DNA of 64,000 nt, taken from NCBI GenBank assembly GCA_902490735.1, contig CABUFC010000006.1, forward strand, positions 21,258 to 85,257. Direction: 5' to 3'. Below the pieces are notes generated by a model. That model was not told the origin of the DNA. It saw nothing but the letters and a program-made list of their open reading frames with translations, and ran no database searches. Source of the stretch: an uncultured Oscillospiraceae bacterium (GTDB lineage: Bacteria > Bacillota > Clostridia > Oscillospirales > Acutalibacteraceae). Of this stretch, positions 1 to 8,999 are shown piece after piece. Positions within the stretch are counted from its first letter, which is position 1; the number at the start of each line of letters is the position of its first letter. A program made the translations under genes and the position numbers.

Positions 1-2
1 AC

Positions 3-2951
3 AGTTTAATTACACTCGGCTACGAAAGAACAAATGAAGTTTCAGGAATAGGCCAGTTTTCCGTAAGGGGAGATATTGTTGACGTTTTTTCTCCCGGACT
101 AAACGAGCCTGTTAGAATCGATTTTTTCGGTGATACCATAGACGAACTTCATTTTTTCGATACGGATAATCAAAGAAAAACCGACTCTCTTAAAATGGTT
201 AAAATACTGCCTGTTAGCGAATCTGCAGACATAGATAAAGAAGCACTTAAAAAGTACCAAAAATCCATAGAAAAAAAGAATACATTGCTGTTTGATACTA
301 TCGAGCGGGACATATCTTCCGATATGTTTTACGGCGACAGATATATGGCGTTTTTTAGAGCTAAACCATCAACATTTTTTGATTATTTTAGCAGCATTTT
401 GTTCGTGTCGGAATTTAACGCGGTGCTTTCTCGCTTAAAAAGCTTAAAAGAAATTCGTGACGCCGAAAAAAAGGAGCTTATAAGCGAAGGACTTTTATCA
501 GATAAAACCGATGTTTTTTACCTTAATAAAACAGATGTTTTAAACGGCTTAAAAGAATCTAATTTAGTATATCTCGAAGCGTTTTTAAGCTCAAAAAACG
601 ATATCCCGCCAAAACAAATCATAAATACAAACCTTAAAAGCTTAAACAGCTGGAACGGTGGTATAGATATATTAATTGCCGATATTAAAGAATACGCCTT
701 ATCAAAAATTGTAGTTTTTATGAGAAACGAAAAATCCGCTATGTTGTTGTGTGAGCAATTAGAACAGAATGACATTCACGCAGTATACTTTAAAAACGAC
801 AATTTTCCAAGCGAAAACGGCGTATACGTAACGGTCGGATGGCTTCCTGAAAGCTTTTACGATCCCGAGCAAAACCTGCTTTTAATTACTCAAAGCGAAA
901 TTCAAAGCCGCGTAAAAAAAAGAAAACATCAAAAAAACGGCATACACAGTTTAGAAGAATTATCAGTCGGCGATTATGTTGTGCATTATGCGCACGGTAT
1001 TGGTCAATTTATGGGAATAACCAAAATTAAAACCGACAGCATAATTAAAGACTATATTAAAATTAAATATCGCGGAACAGATATTTTATATCTTCCTGTA
1101 ACACAGCTTGATCTTGTGTCAAAATATATAGGGTCAAATCCTAACGGGAAAATCCGTTTGAACAAGCTTGGAGGCACCGAATGGCAAAACGCGACAAAAC
1201 GCGTAAAAGCCGCAGTAAAAGAAATGGCCAAAGAGCTTATCGAGCTATACTCAAAGCGTAATAAATTAAAGGGTTTTGCCTTCGGTAAGGACAGCACCTT
1301 GCAAAACGATTTCGAAGCCTGCTTTAACTACGAAGAAACTGACGATCAGCTAAAAGCTTCGGAAGAAATTAAAGCGGATATGCAAAAGCCGATCCCCATG
1401 GACAGGCTTTTGTGCGGCGATGTTGGCTTCGGCAAAACCGAAGTTGCCTTTAGAGCCGCCTTTAAATGTATAGAAAGCGGCAAGCAGTGCGCTATTTTAG
1501 TGCCTACAACTCTTCTTGCCAATCAGCATTATAATACGGCAATAGAAAGATTCGGCCGTTTTCCGATTAACATTGAAATACTTAACCGTTATAGAACAAA
1601 AAAACAAATTAACGAAAGCCTAAAAAATATAAAGCGCGGCACAGCGGATTTAATAATTGGTACGCACAGAATGATTTCAAGTGATGTGGATTTTCACGAT
1701 TTGGGGCTTCTTATCATCGATGAGGAACAGCGCTTTGGTGTCGCCCAAAAAGAGCGTTTAAAATCTAAATTTGTTTCGGTTGATATATTAACTCTTTCGG
1801 CTACGCCTATACCAAGGACGCTCAATATGGCAATGAGCGGGCTTAGAGATATGTCCTCTATTGAAGAAGCTCCGCAGGACAGAAAACCCGTACAAACCTA
1901 TGTAATTCGTCAAACGCCGGGCATTGTCATCGAAGCCATAAACAAAGAACTTCGCCGCGGCGGTCAGGTCTTTTATCTTCATAATAATATTGAGTCAATT
2001 TACAGTACAGCCTCCAAAATACAGGGCATGATACCAAACGCGCGCATAGGCGTTGCACACGGTAGAATGGGCGAAGACGAACTGTCAAGCGTGTGGCAGG
2101 ACCTGTTAGACGCTAAAATTGATGTTCTTGTTTGCACAACCATAATTGAAACCGGCGTGGATGTCGCAAATGCTAATACTTTAATTGTTGAAAATGCGGA
2201 CCGCTACGGTCTTGCTCAGCTTTATCAAATTCGCGGCAGAGTCGGCAGAAGTCCCAGAAAAGCATATGCATATTTTTTGTACAAAGCTGATAAAGTTTTA
2301 TCGGAAGTCGCCGAAAAACGGCTTGTGGCAATTAAGGAGTTTACCGAGTTTGGCTCCGGATTTAAAATTGCCATGCGCGACTTAGAAATTAGGGGAGCCG
2401 GCAATATTCTCGGAAGCGAACAGCATGGACATATGGAGTCTGTCGGATACGATATGTATGTAAAGCTTCTTGGTGAAGCTGTGCGTGAAGAAAAAGGCGA
2501 GACTTCAAAAACATTGCCCGAATGTACGGTGGATTTAAATATTTCCGCGAGCATCCCCGAAGATTATATTCCTTATGTAACCGCAAGGCTTGGCATTTAT
2601 AGGCGAATTGCTGACATAAGAAGCTTTGCCGACGCCGATGACGTAAAAGAGGAAATGATTGATCGCTTTGGTGATATTCCGCCTATGGTTATTGGCCTTA
2701 TTGATATAGCTTTAGTACGCGCCGCAGCAGCAAATAACAATATTTATGAAATTTCGCAACAAAAGAACGAAATATTTTTAAAGCTTCATGAACTAAATCT
2801 TGAAGAAGCCTCAAAAGTTTTAGCAAAACTTGGCGATAATGCGGCGCTTGGAACGGCGGACGGTAAGCCGTGCTATAAAGTTAAAATCGATGAAAACAAA
2901 ACGCCGCTTGATACCATAAAAATAATCACTGAAAGGTTGAATGCACAATGA
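3..2951 (+). CDS. mfd: Transcription-repair coupling factor Mfd, 5' end missing
   Basis: Mfd is the DNA translocase that removes RNA polymerase stalled at lesions and recruits UvrA. The open frame runs from base 3, so roughly 180 N-terminal residues of a protein of about 1150 lie outside the window. It opens in the UvrB-like domain (GQFSVRGDIVDVF near bases 54-90). Next comes the polymerase-interacting CarD-like domain (VGDYVVHYAHGIGQF, near 970-1010). The RecG-like motor follows, with Walker A GDVGFGKTE near 1420, the DEEQRFG box near 1720 and SATPIPRTL near 1800. The TRCF C-terminal domain closes it. The stop overlaps the next start (ATGA), so translation is probably coupled. Internal ATGs such as the one at 195 are not the true start. 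Confidence 0.97.
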   Translation, partial: SLITLGYERTNEVSGIGQFSVRGDIVDVFSPGLNEPVRIDFFGDTIDELHFFDTDNQRKTDSLKMVKILPVSESADIDKEALKKYQKSIEKKNTLLFDTIERDISSDMFYGDRYMAFFRAKPSTFFDYFSSILFVSEFNAVLSRLKSLKEIRDAEKKELISEGLLSDKTDVFYLNKTDVLNGLKESNLVYLEAFLSSKNDIPPKQIINTNLKSLNSWNGGIDILIADIKEYALSKIVVFMRNEKSAMLLCEQLEQNDIHAVYFKNDNFPSENGVYVTVGWLPESFYDPEQNLLLITQSEIQSRVKKRKHQKNGIHSLEELSVGDYVVHYAHGIGQFMGITKIKTDSIIKDYIKIKYRGTDILYLPVTQLDLVSKYIGSNPNGKIRLNKLGGTEWQNATKRVKAAVKEMAKELIELYSKRNKLKGFAFGKDSTLQNDFEACFNYEETDDQLKASEEIKADMQKPIPMDRLLCGDVGFGKTEVAFRAAFKCIESGKQCAILVPTTLLANQHYNTAIERFGRFPINIEILNRYRTKKQINESLKNIKRGTADLIIGTHRMISSDVDFHDLGLLIIDEEQRFGVAQKERLKSKFVSVDILTLSATPIPRTLNMAMSGLRDMSSIEEAPQDRKPVQTYVIRQTPGIVIEAINKELRRGGQVFYLHNNIESIYSTASKIQGMIPNARIGVAHGRMGEDELSSVWQDLLDAKIDVLVCTTIIETGVDVANANTLIVENADRYGLAQLYQIRGRVGRSPRKAYAYFLYKADKVLSEVAEKRLVAIKEFTEFGSGFKIAMRDLEIRGAGNILGSEQHGHMESVGYDMYVKLLGEAVREEKGETSKTLPECTVDLNISASIPEDYIPYVTARLGIYRRIADIRSFADADDVKEEMIDRFGDIPPMVIGLIDIALVRAAAANNNIYEISQQKNEIFLKLHELNLEEASKVLAKLGDNAALGTADGKPCYKVKIDENKTPLDTIKIITERLNAQ

Positions 2952-3859
2952 TTTATACTGTTACACTCAATCCGGCCGTTGATTATGTTGTCGGCTTAGA
3001 TGAAATACGCCTTGGTGAAGTCAACCGAACGTTCGGTGAGCAAATCTTTTTTGGCGGCAAGGGTATAAATGTGTCAATCGTTTTACGAAGGCTAGGCATT
3101 AAAAGCACGGCGCTCGGTTTTATTGCGGGTTTTACAGGGAACGCTTTAAAAAATCAGCTGATGCTTGAAGGTGTATCCAGTGATTTTTTGCAGGTTGACG
3201 GTTTTACGAGAATTAATGTTAAAATCCGGTCGAAATTAGAAACCGAGCTTAACGGAAGCGGCCCGTTTATTGACGAGCAGTCTTTATTATCATTAATTAA
3301 ACAACTTCAAAATCTTAACAACGAAGACTGGCTTATTCTTTCGGGGTCGCTGCCTAAATGTTTAAAAAAGGACACATACAAGCGTATTTTAGATGCTGTA
3401 AAACATAGCGGCGTAAAGACGGTCGTAGATACTTCCGGTGAAGCTCTGCTAGAGGCTATAAAGGCGTCTTGCGACTATATAAAACCGAATATTTCTGAAC
3501 TGTCCGAAATTTTAAATAAAAAACTCGATACCACAAAAAGCGTTATTGAAGCTGCAAAAAACATTCAAAAATTCGGCGCCAAAAACGTTATAGTTTCAAT
3601 GGGCAAATACGGGGCGGTATTTGTCGATCAAAAAGGCGGTGTTATAACCGAAGAAGCACCCGTTATAAATCCCGTAAACACTGTAGGCAGCGGAGACAGT
3701 CTTTTAGCAGGTTTTATTTCCGGCTTTATTTCAACAAACAACCCACGAACCGCTTTAAAACTGGGTGTTGCCGCAGGAAGTGCAACAGCCGCTTCAGAGG
3801 GTTTAGCAAGTAAATCCGCTATTATGGAAATTTTTAGTGACAAAAATAAAAGCATGTGA
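2948..3859 (+). CDS. fruK: PfkB-family sugar-phosphate kinase, 1-phosphofructokinase type
   Basis: A 303-residue cytosolic kinase of the PfkB/ribokinase fold. The start MIYTVTLNPAVDYVV, the FGGKGINVS substrate/nucleotide loop near residue 36 and the NTVGSGDSLLAGF anion-hole and catalytic-Asp motif near residue 245 match the 1-phosphofructokinase/tagatose-6-phosphate kinase branch. The expected reaction is fructose 1-phosphate plus ATP to fructose 1,6-bisphosphate. No fructose PTS gene or DeoR regulator is beside it, so the exact substrate (fructose-1-P versus tagatose-6-P) is inferred from family only. It overlaps the mfd stop by four bases, an unusual partner. Confidence 0.85.
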   Translation: MIYTVTLNPAVDYVVGLDEIRLGEVNRTFGEQIFFGGKGINVSIVLRRLGIKSTALGFIAGFTGNALKNQLMLEGVSSDFLQVDGFTRINVKIRSKLETELNGSGPFIDEQSLLSLIKQLQNLNNEDWLILSGSLPKCLKKDTYKRILDAVKHSGVKTVVDTSGEALLEAIKASCDYIKPNISELSEILNKKLDTTKSVIEAAKNIQKFGAKNVIVSMGKYGAVFVDQKGGVITEEAPVINPVNTVGSGDSLLAGFISGFISTNNPRTALKLGVAAGSATAASEGLASKSAIMEIFSDKNKSM

Positions 3860-3868
3860 TATAATAAC

Positions 3869-4012
3869 CTCAAACCGGAAGCGTAAAACGCTGCCAAAAT
3901 GCTAAGCGCATTTTAAAGCTTACGCTTTAGTTTGAGAACATTGTATTGTTAAAACCACCGTAAAACACGGCGCGCGGCCTTGCCGCCTGCAAAAGCTTAC
4001 GCTTTTGGTTTT
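3869..4012. repeat. Two adjacent nested-palindrome blocks in the fruK downstream gap
   Basis: The 190-base gap after fruK holds no gene but dense inverted repeats. Block 1 (3869-3936) is closed by CTCAAAC/GTTTGAG, then AAGCGTAA/TTACGCTT, with an inner AAAATGC...GCATTTT hairpin. Block 2 (3951-4012) is closed by AAAACCA/TGGTTTT. It contains a GC-rich hairpin (GGCGCGCGGC then GCCGCC) and CAAAAGC-TTAC-GCTTTTG. Both blocks share the direct repeat AAAGCTTACGCTTT. They could act as a terminator or be REP-like elements; the role is inferred. Confidence 0.5.
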
Positions 4013-4052
4013 GTGATATATTTATTCCTTAAAATAATATGAGGTGAAAGCA

Positions 4053-4793
4053 TTGACCGATAATATTCAAAAAATATTGATGGCTGAAATTGAACCTGTA
4101 ATAAAAGAGCAGGGATTTTTAAAAGCTGATGATGTTTATAAAAATGAAACCTACGCATTTAAAATCGAGCACAGCGAGGAAGAAAAACTTCTTAAACTTT
4201 ATTGCGCTACAGTTGACAACGGCGAAGTAGGCGATTTTTCCGAAGCTTCCGCGTTTTTATTCGAAGACCCCGAAAACGAGCGCGACGCAATGAGCGCCGG
4301 GTTAGATTTTGTTGATACTATAAAAACTCGTTTTGGCATTAAAAACACAAAAAATGCAAATGCCAACATCATTCTTCCAAAAGCGGACAAGAAAAAGTCG
4401 CCGGATATAGATTCTTTTACCGGAACAATGTTGTCTGTTTTCCCTGAATTTAAAGAGACTTATAAAGAAGAAGTCGAACGCTTCGGCGGATTTATGGCTA
4501 TTGATTTTTATAAGCGCTTTATAGCCCCAAAAGCGGCTGAAATTCTGCTTTCTAATAATCGCAAACAGATTAAAAAGCTTTTATCTACACTTTCGGATAT
4601 GTACGAGCAGGGCGATAAAATTGTGGGCGACATTGTTGTCGGCATTATTTTAACTAAGGCTGCCGACTTTGATAAAGAAAAGGCTGACATCTTCCTTTCA
4701 TATATGGATGATTATCCATACCTCAAACCCGCGTTTAAGAATTATTTTGAGTTATCCGTTAAAGATAAAAAAATAAAAGAAATGTTGGCATAA
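4053..4793 (+). CDS. Conserved hypothetical protein, ~246 residues
   Basis: I do not recognise this protein. It is acidic, soluble and predicted cytoplasmic, with no signal peptide or membrane segment. The N-terminal 90 residues look alpha/beta. A linker rich in Asn, Lys and Pro follows near residues 95-115, then a helical C-terminal half (KETYKEEVERFGGFMAIDFY near 130). A GAGGTG ribosome site at 4041-4046 sits six bases before a TTG at 4053, so I place the start there; the GTG at 4044 lies inside that site. It is on the same strand between fruK and rpmH but has its own leader, and the rpmH promoter begins 24 bases after its stop. Confidence 0.75.
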   Translation: MTDNIQKILMAEIEPVIKEQGFLKADDVYKNETYAFKIEHSEEEKLLKLYCATVDNGEVGDFSEASAFLFEDPENERDAMSAGLDFVDTIKTRFGIKNTKNANANIILPKADKKKSPDIDSFTGTMLSVFPEFKETYKEEVERFGGFMAIDFYKRFIAPKAAEILLSNNRKQIKKLLSTLSDMYEQGDKIVGDIVVGIILTKAADFDKEKADIFLSYMDDYPYLKPAFKNYFELSVKDKKIKEMLA

Positions 4794-4817
4794 TTAATTA
4801 AAAATATAAAATAATTA

Positions 4818-4846
4818 TTGACATTTAGCCAAAATTTAGATATAAT
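4818..4846 (+). promoter_or_regulatory. Consensus sigma-A promoter of the rpmH cluster
   Basis: TTGACA at 4818-4823 and TATAAT at 4841-4846 are separated by exactly 17 bases. Both boxes match consensus perfectly. The rpmH start codon lies 36 bases after the -10 box, giving a short leader with a GGAGG ribosome site at 4870-4874. This fits the strong expression expected of a ribosomal protein gene. Confidence 0.9.
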
Positions 4847-4882
4847 CTAAAGGCTATGAACAAATAAACGGAGGACTTAAAC

Positions 4883-5017
4883 ATGAAGAGGACTTATCAG
4901 CCGAAAAAGCTTCATCGTAAGAAGGAACACGGCTTTTTAAAAAGAATGGCAACACGCAACGGCCGCAAGGTGTTATCTCGCCGCAGAGCAAAGCACAGAA
5001 AGTCATTAAGTTATTAA
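4883..5017 (+). CDS. rpmH: 50S ribosomal protein L34
   Basis: A 44-residue, very basic protein with the standard L34 sequence: it starts MKRTYQPKKLHRKKEHGF and ends RRRAKHRKSLSY. L34 is a small component of the large ribosomal subunit. It heads the conserved rpmH-rnpA-yidD-yidC-khpB cluster and follows a consensus promoter. A hairpin with a T run separates it from rnpA, so part of the transcription probably stops after rpmH and gives more L34 message than rnpA message. Confidence 0.97.
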   Translation: MKRTYQPKKLHRKKEHGFLKRMATRNGRKVLSRRRAKHRKSLSY

Positions 5018-5022
5018 AAACT

Positions 5023-5059
5023 GGCCGCGATGGGTGAAAACCCTGTTTGCGGTCTTTTT
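5023..5059 (+). terminator. Hairpin with T run between rpmH and rnpA
   Basis: GGCCGC (5023-5028) pairs with GCGGTC (5049-5054). An inner GGGT...ACCC pair sits between them, and five T residues follow at 5055-5059. The likely role is partial termination that lowers rnpA relative to rpmH. Confidence 0.65.
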
Positions 5060-5086
5060 ACTTAATTTGCTTAAAGCAAAATACGG

Positions 5087-5419
5087 GTGATCCGCACGAA
5101 ATACTCTACCTTTAAACTCAATAAGGATTTTAAAAGAATGTACGGGCAGGGCAAAAATTTTGTGTATCCTGCTTTAGTAATTTATATTAAAAAAAACAAT
5201 CTTGCGTTTAACCGAATCGGCATTACCGCAAGCACAAAAATCGGCGGTGCGGTAAAACGCAATCGCGCAAGAAGAATTATTCGCGCGGCATTCGTTGATG
5301 TGTTTAAAGATCTTTCTGGATATGACGTGGTGTTTGCCGCCCGTGCTAAAACCACGCGCTGTAAAATGCAGGACGTAAAAAGATGTATGTTAAATGCGCT
5401 TGAAAGTATGGAGAAATAA
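5087..5419 (+). CDS. rnpA: Ribonuclease P protein component
   Basis: A basic 110-residue protein that binds the RNase P RNA and aids 5' maturation of tRNA precursors. The family signature is the RNR motif in KIGGAVKRNRARRIIRAAF (residues about 47-67). The start is a GTG at 5087 without a clear ribosome site. The N-terminal stretch STFKLNKDFKRMYGQGK aligns with the usual start of the family, so no other start fits better. It is two bases upstream of yidD, in conserved order. Confidence 0.95.
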   Translation: MIRTKYSTFKLNKDFKRMYGQGKNFVYPALVIYIKKNNLAFNRIGITASTKIGGAVKRNRARRIIRAAFVDVFKDLSGYDVVFAARAKTTRCKMQDVKRCMLNALESMEK

Positions 5420-5421
5420 TA

Positions 5422-5652
5422 ATGAAAGCGCTTATAATATCACTTATTAAAGCTTATCAAAAAAACATTTCGCCGACAAAGCCAAAGTGCTGCAGGTTTA
5501 CTCCAAGCTGTTCGGCTTATGCTATTGAAGCGCTTGAAAAAAGAGGATTAATAGTAGGCGGATGTTTAAGTATATACCGGGTTTTAAGGTGTAATCCGTT
5601 GTGTCGCGGCGGATATGATCCGGTACCGGAAAAAATAAAAAAGGAAAAATAA
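5422..5652 (+). CDS. yidD: Membrane protein insertion efficiency factor YidD
   Basis: A 76-residue protein with the DUF37/YidD sequence: YQKNISPTKPKCCRFTPSCSAYAIEALEKRG in the N-terminal half, then CNPLCRGGYDPVP. The conserved cysteines are present (K-CC, PSC, C-NPLC). It is a membrane-associated helper of YidC-dependent insertion. It lies between rnpA and yidC with two-base and one-base gaps, indicating one transcript. Confidence 0.95.
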   Translation: MKALIISLIKAYQKNISPTKPKCCRFTPSCSAYAIEALEKRGLIVGGCLSIYRVLRCNPLCRGGYDPVPEKIKKEK

Positions 5653-5653
5653 A

Positions 5654-6598
5654 ATGAGCAGTATTTTTGATATTCTTTTAATACCGTTAGGTTGGATTCT
5701 TCGCAGCTTGAGTATGATTTTTAACGGCAACTTTGCCGCAAGTATATTTGTGTTTACGGTAATTGTAAACCTTCTTATGATTCCGCTAACTATAAAAACA
5801 CAAAAATCCACGGTAGGCCAAATGCGCATAAAACCAAAGACCGACGCCCTTAAACAAAAATACGGGGATGACAGACAAAAAATGGCCGTAGCCCAACAGC
5901 AACTTATGCAGGACGAAGGCATTTCAATGTCCGGCGGATGCTTACCGCTTCTCATTCGTATGCCTTTAATGCTTGGTATTTATTACGTAATTTTAAGCCC
6001 GCTAAAGTATTTAACAAACCTTTCTTCAGAAGTTGTCACCGCAGCGACAGAGGCTTTTAAAGCTTTAAATACCACCAATGCTAAAGCCGCTTACTTAGAG
6101 CCCCAAATTATAGGCGCTATAAAAAACGGAACTCTCACCGGCTTTACAGGCGCAAGCGAAGCCAAGGCGGCGGTAAGTTCGCTGAATTTTAATTTTTTTG
6201 GTATAGATTTAGCTTCCAAACCCGAATTTAATATTGATATAATCGGGCATTTTAATATTAACTGGTTAATACCGATACTTGCATTTGCCGCGGCAATGCT
6301 TACAAGCATAATCTCAATGCGCATTCAAAAAAAGAATAATCCCGATGCGCCCAATATGTCGGGACTTATGCTTACGATGCCGTTAATTTCCTTAATTATC
6401 GGTTTTACAGTTTCTTGTGCGGCAGGATTTTATTGGGCTTGTTCAAGCCTTGTATCCGGCATTATTACTGCGTTAGTTCAGTATTTTTACGGACCGAATA
6501 AAATGATAGCCCAAGAACAGAAAAAAGAACTTTATTTGCGCTATAAAGAAGAAGAAAAGCGCATTTTACAAAAAAAGGCCGACACTGCCGATATTTAA
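5654..6598 (+). CDS. yidC: Membrane protein insertase YidC/OxaA/SpoIIIJ
   Basis: A 314-residue insertase that integrates membrane proteins alone or with SecYEG. The first membrane segment lies near residues 20-42 (IFVFTVIVNLLMIPLTIKTQKS). The hydrophilic-groove region GGCLPLLIRMPLMLGIYYV follows near residue 95, with further helices in the C-terminal half near 195-215 and 235-270. As in Gram-positive forms, the large periplasmic domain of proteobacteria is absent. An unusually long external loop (about residues 120-180) separates helices 2 and 3. I see no lipobox cysteine at the N-terminus. Confidence 0.95.
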   Translation: MSSIFDILLIPLGWILRSLSMIFNGNFAASIFVFTVIVNLLMIPLTIKTQKSTVGQMRIKPKTDALKQKYGDDRQKMAVAQQQLMQDEGISMSGGCLPLLIRMPLMLGIYYVILSPLKYLTNLSSEVVTAATEAFKALNTTNAKAAYLEPQIIGAIKNGTLTGFTGASEAKAAVSSLNFNFFGIDLASKPEFNIDIIGHFNINWLIPILAFAAAMLTSIISMRIQKKNNPDAPNMSGLMLTMPLISLIIGFTVSCAAGFYWACSSLVSGIITALVQYFYGPNKMIAQEQKKELYLRYKEEEKRILQKKADTADI

Positions 6599-6622
6599 TC
6601 GGCTAAAAATAATGAGGTGAAA

Positions 6623-7534
6623 ATGTTGATAAAAGAAGCCATTGGCACCGGAAGCTCAGTTGAAGAAGCAAAAGAAAATGCGTTGCGCGAGCTTGCCGCA
6701 GGCCCTGAAGAAGATGTCAGCATAGAAGTACTTGATACGGGAAAGAAAAAGTCGTTTGGACTGTTTGGAGGCTCGCCCGCGAAAGTAAGAGCATATTACG
6801 AAGTTGCTGACAGTACTGCAAAAGTAAAAAAAGTAAAAGAAAAGAAAGCAGAGAAAGCTCCCCAAAAGGAAGAAAAGGTTAAAGAAGTAACCGAAGGAAA
6901 AAGTTTAGATGAATTAACTCCGGGTTCTAAAGCCGAAAAAGCGGCAAAGTATTTAATTTCTATATTAGAAAAACTCGGATGCGATGAACTGGAATTAAAA
7001 TTTATCGAGATTGACGGCGGAATAAAGATTTATGTTTCCGGGGACAACACCAGCATAATAATCGGCCGCAGAGGGGAAACCCTTGACGCTATTCAGCATT
7101 TAACTTCACTTGCAGCAAATGCCGGTGAAAGCGGATATTACAGGGTAGTATTAAATACAGGCGACTATCGCGAACGCCGCGAACAAACACTTATAGCCCT
7201 TGCAAACCGTATGGCAGCACAGGCGATAAGAGCGCAAAAATGCCGTACGCTAGAGCCGATGAATCCGTACGAAAGAAGAATTATTCACACGGCAGTTCAA
7301 GAAATTGAAGGGGTTTCCAGCACTTCTTTTGGTGAAGGCGAACAAAGACGCGTTGTTATAGCGCCGGACGGTGTAACGCCAAAACCGCGCAGCGAGCGCC
7401 GCTCACGCGGGTTTTCCGATCGAGGAAGATCAGGCCGCAGTTCGCGTTCAAAAAGCTATGTTGCTTCGCCGACAAATCGCGAGCAGCAAAAAGATGCAGA
7501 GGATATGCCTTTGTACGGCAAAATTGAGTTATAA
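6623..7534 (+). CDS. khpB: RNA-binding protein KhpB (Jag/SpoIIIJ-associated)
   Basis: A cytoplasmic RNA-binding protein next to the insertase gene. It has three domains: an N-terminal Jag_N domain (about residues 1-50), a charged Lys/Glu linker (about 55-95), a KH domain with IIIGRRGETLDAIQHL near 145-165, and an R3H domain with MNPYERRIIHTAVQ near 215. A Ser/Arg-rich tail near 255-280 follows. The start is ATG 6623, seven bases after a GAGGTG site; the GTG at 6617 overlaps that site. A good terminator follows the stop, so this is the last gene of the rpmH cluster. Confidence 0.95.
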   Translation: MLIKEAIGTGSSVEEAKENALRELAAGPEEDVSIEVLDTGKKKSFGLFGGSPAKVRAYYEVADSTAKVKKVKEKKAEKAPQKEEKVKEVTEGKSLDELTPGSKAEKAAKYLISILEKLGCDELELKFIEIDGGIKIYVSGDNTSIIIGRRGETLDAIQHLTSLAANAGESGYYRVVLNTGDYRERREQTLIALANRMAAQAIRAQKCRTLEPMNPYERRIIHTAVQEIEGVSSTSFGEGEQRRVVIAPDGVTPKPRSERRSRGFSDRGRSGRSSRSKSYVASPTNREQQKDAEDMPLYGKIEL

Positions 7535-7540
7535 TACATT

Positions 7541-7564
7541 GGGCAGTTTATCTGCCCTTTTTTA
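7541..7564 (+). terminator. Intrinsic terminator after khpB
   Basis: GGGCAG (7541-7546), a TTTAT loop, CTGCCC (7552-7557) and then a run of T residues. It closes the rpmH-to-khpB transcript and leaves pepD about 20 bases downstream. Confidence 0.85.
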
Positions 7565-7584
7565 AAATCGGAAGGAGATTGCTT

Positions 7585-8991
7585 GTGCTTTTAAAATTAG
7601 AGCCGGCAAGGGTATTTTATTATTTTAACGAAATTTGCAAAATTCCGCACGGTTCGGGAAACACAGGACCGATAAGCGAATATTGTGAAAATTTTGCTAA
7701 AAGCCATGGGCTAAAATACCGCCGAGATAATTTAAACAATATAATAATTTACAAAGAAGCAACCACCGGTTATGAAGATAGGCCGGGTGTAATTATTCAG
7801 GGCCATTTGGATATGGTTTGTGTAAAAAACGAGGATGTAGATATCGATTTTTTAAGGGACTCAATACCGGTTACAACCGATGGCTTGTATGTTTATTCAA
7901 ACGGTACCAGCCTTGGTGGAGACGATGGTATTGCTGTAGCTATGGCACTGGCTATTTTAGAGGACGATAGTATTAAGCACCCAAAATTAGAGGTTTTATT
8001 TACTACCGATGAAGAGACCGGAATGTACGGCGCGGCAGGCCTTGATGCAAGCAATTTAAAGAACAAACTGCTTATAAATATCGACTCCGAAGAGGAAGGC
8101 ATTATAACGGTTGGGTGTGCAGGCGGCGCGAGGGTTAATCTTTCGCTTTTTGCCGGTAAAGAAAACAGTTTATGCAAAACTAAAAAAGTTATTATTTCAG
8201 GGCTTTTGGGCGGTCATTCCGGAATTGAAATACACAAAGGCAGATTAAACGCTCATAAATTAATGACCGAATTTTTATATGACATTCAAGACGCAAAAAT
8301 TAATTATATTTTAGGCGGCGATAAAGACAATGCCATTCCGTCGTATTGTGAATGTTCTGTTGCAACCGAAATTGATTTAACTAAAAAAGCTTTAGAATTT
8401 GAAAAACAAAAAAGATGCGCTTCTGACAAGGAACTATCGGTAACTGTTATACCCGAAACCGAAAAATCTTACTGCTTTAGTGCCGATGTTTCAAAGAAGA
8501 TGATTGACCTTTTAAAACAACTGCCGAACGGCGTAATTGCCATGAGCAAAGATATTGAGGACTTTGTTGAAACCTCGCTAAACATGGGCGTGTTAAAGGT
8601 AAACGATAATGGACTTTACCTTTCATATTCTGTAAGAAGCTCGAAAAAAGAATCAAAAGAAAAGCTGATATCAACCTTATTGGGTGCTGCTAAAGATTTT
8701 GGCGCAAGTTATAAGGTTACGGGGGATTATCCCGCATGGCCCGTAAAAAAGGATTCTTACTTGCTGTATGTTGCGGTAAAAACCTACGAGCTAATGTATA
8801 AAAAAAGCCCCAAAGTCGAAGCGGTTCACGCCGGCCTTGAATGCGGCATTTTAAGCGATAAAATAAGCGGACTTGACGCTATATCGATAGGGCCCGATAT
8901 TTTAGATATTCACAGTGCTAAAGAGCGGTTGTCGGTTGAATCGGTAAAACGCACATATGAATATGTTTTAAATATTTTAGAAAGGATTTAG
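7585..8991 (+). CDS. pepD: Aminoacyl-histidine dipeptidase (M20, PepD type)
   Basis: A cytosolic zinc dipeptidase of the M20 family that cleaves Xaa-His and other dipeptides. Metal-site motifs are in order: GHLDMVC (about residue 76), GGDDGIAVAMA (bridging Asp, about 112) and TDEETGMYGA (catalytic Glu, about 143). The HAGLECGI segment near 415 supplies the C-terminal ligands. The length of 468 residues is normal for PepD. The AAGGAG at 7572-7577 points to GTG 7585; the TTG at 7579 is too close. The stop is eight bases before the next gene, suggesting one transcript. Confidence 0.92.
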   Translation: MLLKLEPARVFYYFNEICKIPHGSGNTGPISEYCENFAKSHGLKYRRDNLNNIIIYKEATTGYEDRPGVIIQGHLDMVCVKNEDVDIDFLRDSIPVTTDGLYVYSNGTSLGGDDGIAVAMALAILEDDSIKHPKLEVLFTTDEETGMYGAAGLDASNLKNKLLINIDSEEEGIITVGCAGGARVNLSLFAGKENSLCKTKKVIISGLLGGHSGIEIHKGRLNAHKLMTEFLYDIQDAKINYILGGDKDNAIPSYCECSVATEIDLTKKALEFEKQKRCASDKELSVTVIPETEKSYCFSADVSKKMIDLLKQLPNGVIAMSKDIEDFVETSLNMGVLKVNDNGLYLSYSVRSSKKESKEKLISTLLGAAKDFGASYKVTGDYPAWPVKKDSYLLYVAVKTYELMYKKSPKVEAVHAGLECGILSDKISGLDAISIGPDILDIHSAKERLSVESVKRTYEYVLNILERI

Positions 8992-8999
8992 GAGACGAC

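Noticed and set aside
4794..4882. Replication origin upstream of rpmH
   Set aside because: The gap is 89 bases, filled by a consensus promoter and leader, with no DnaA-box cluster.
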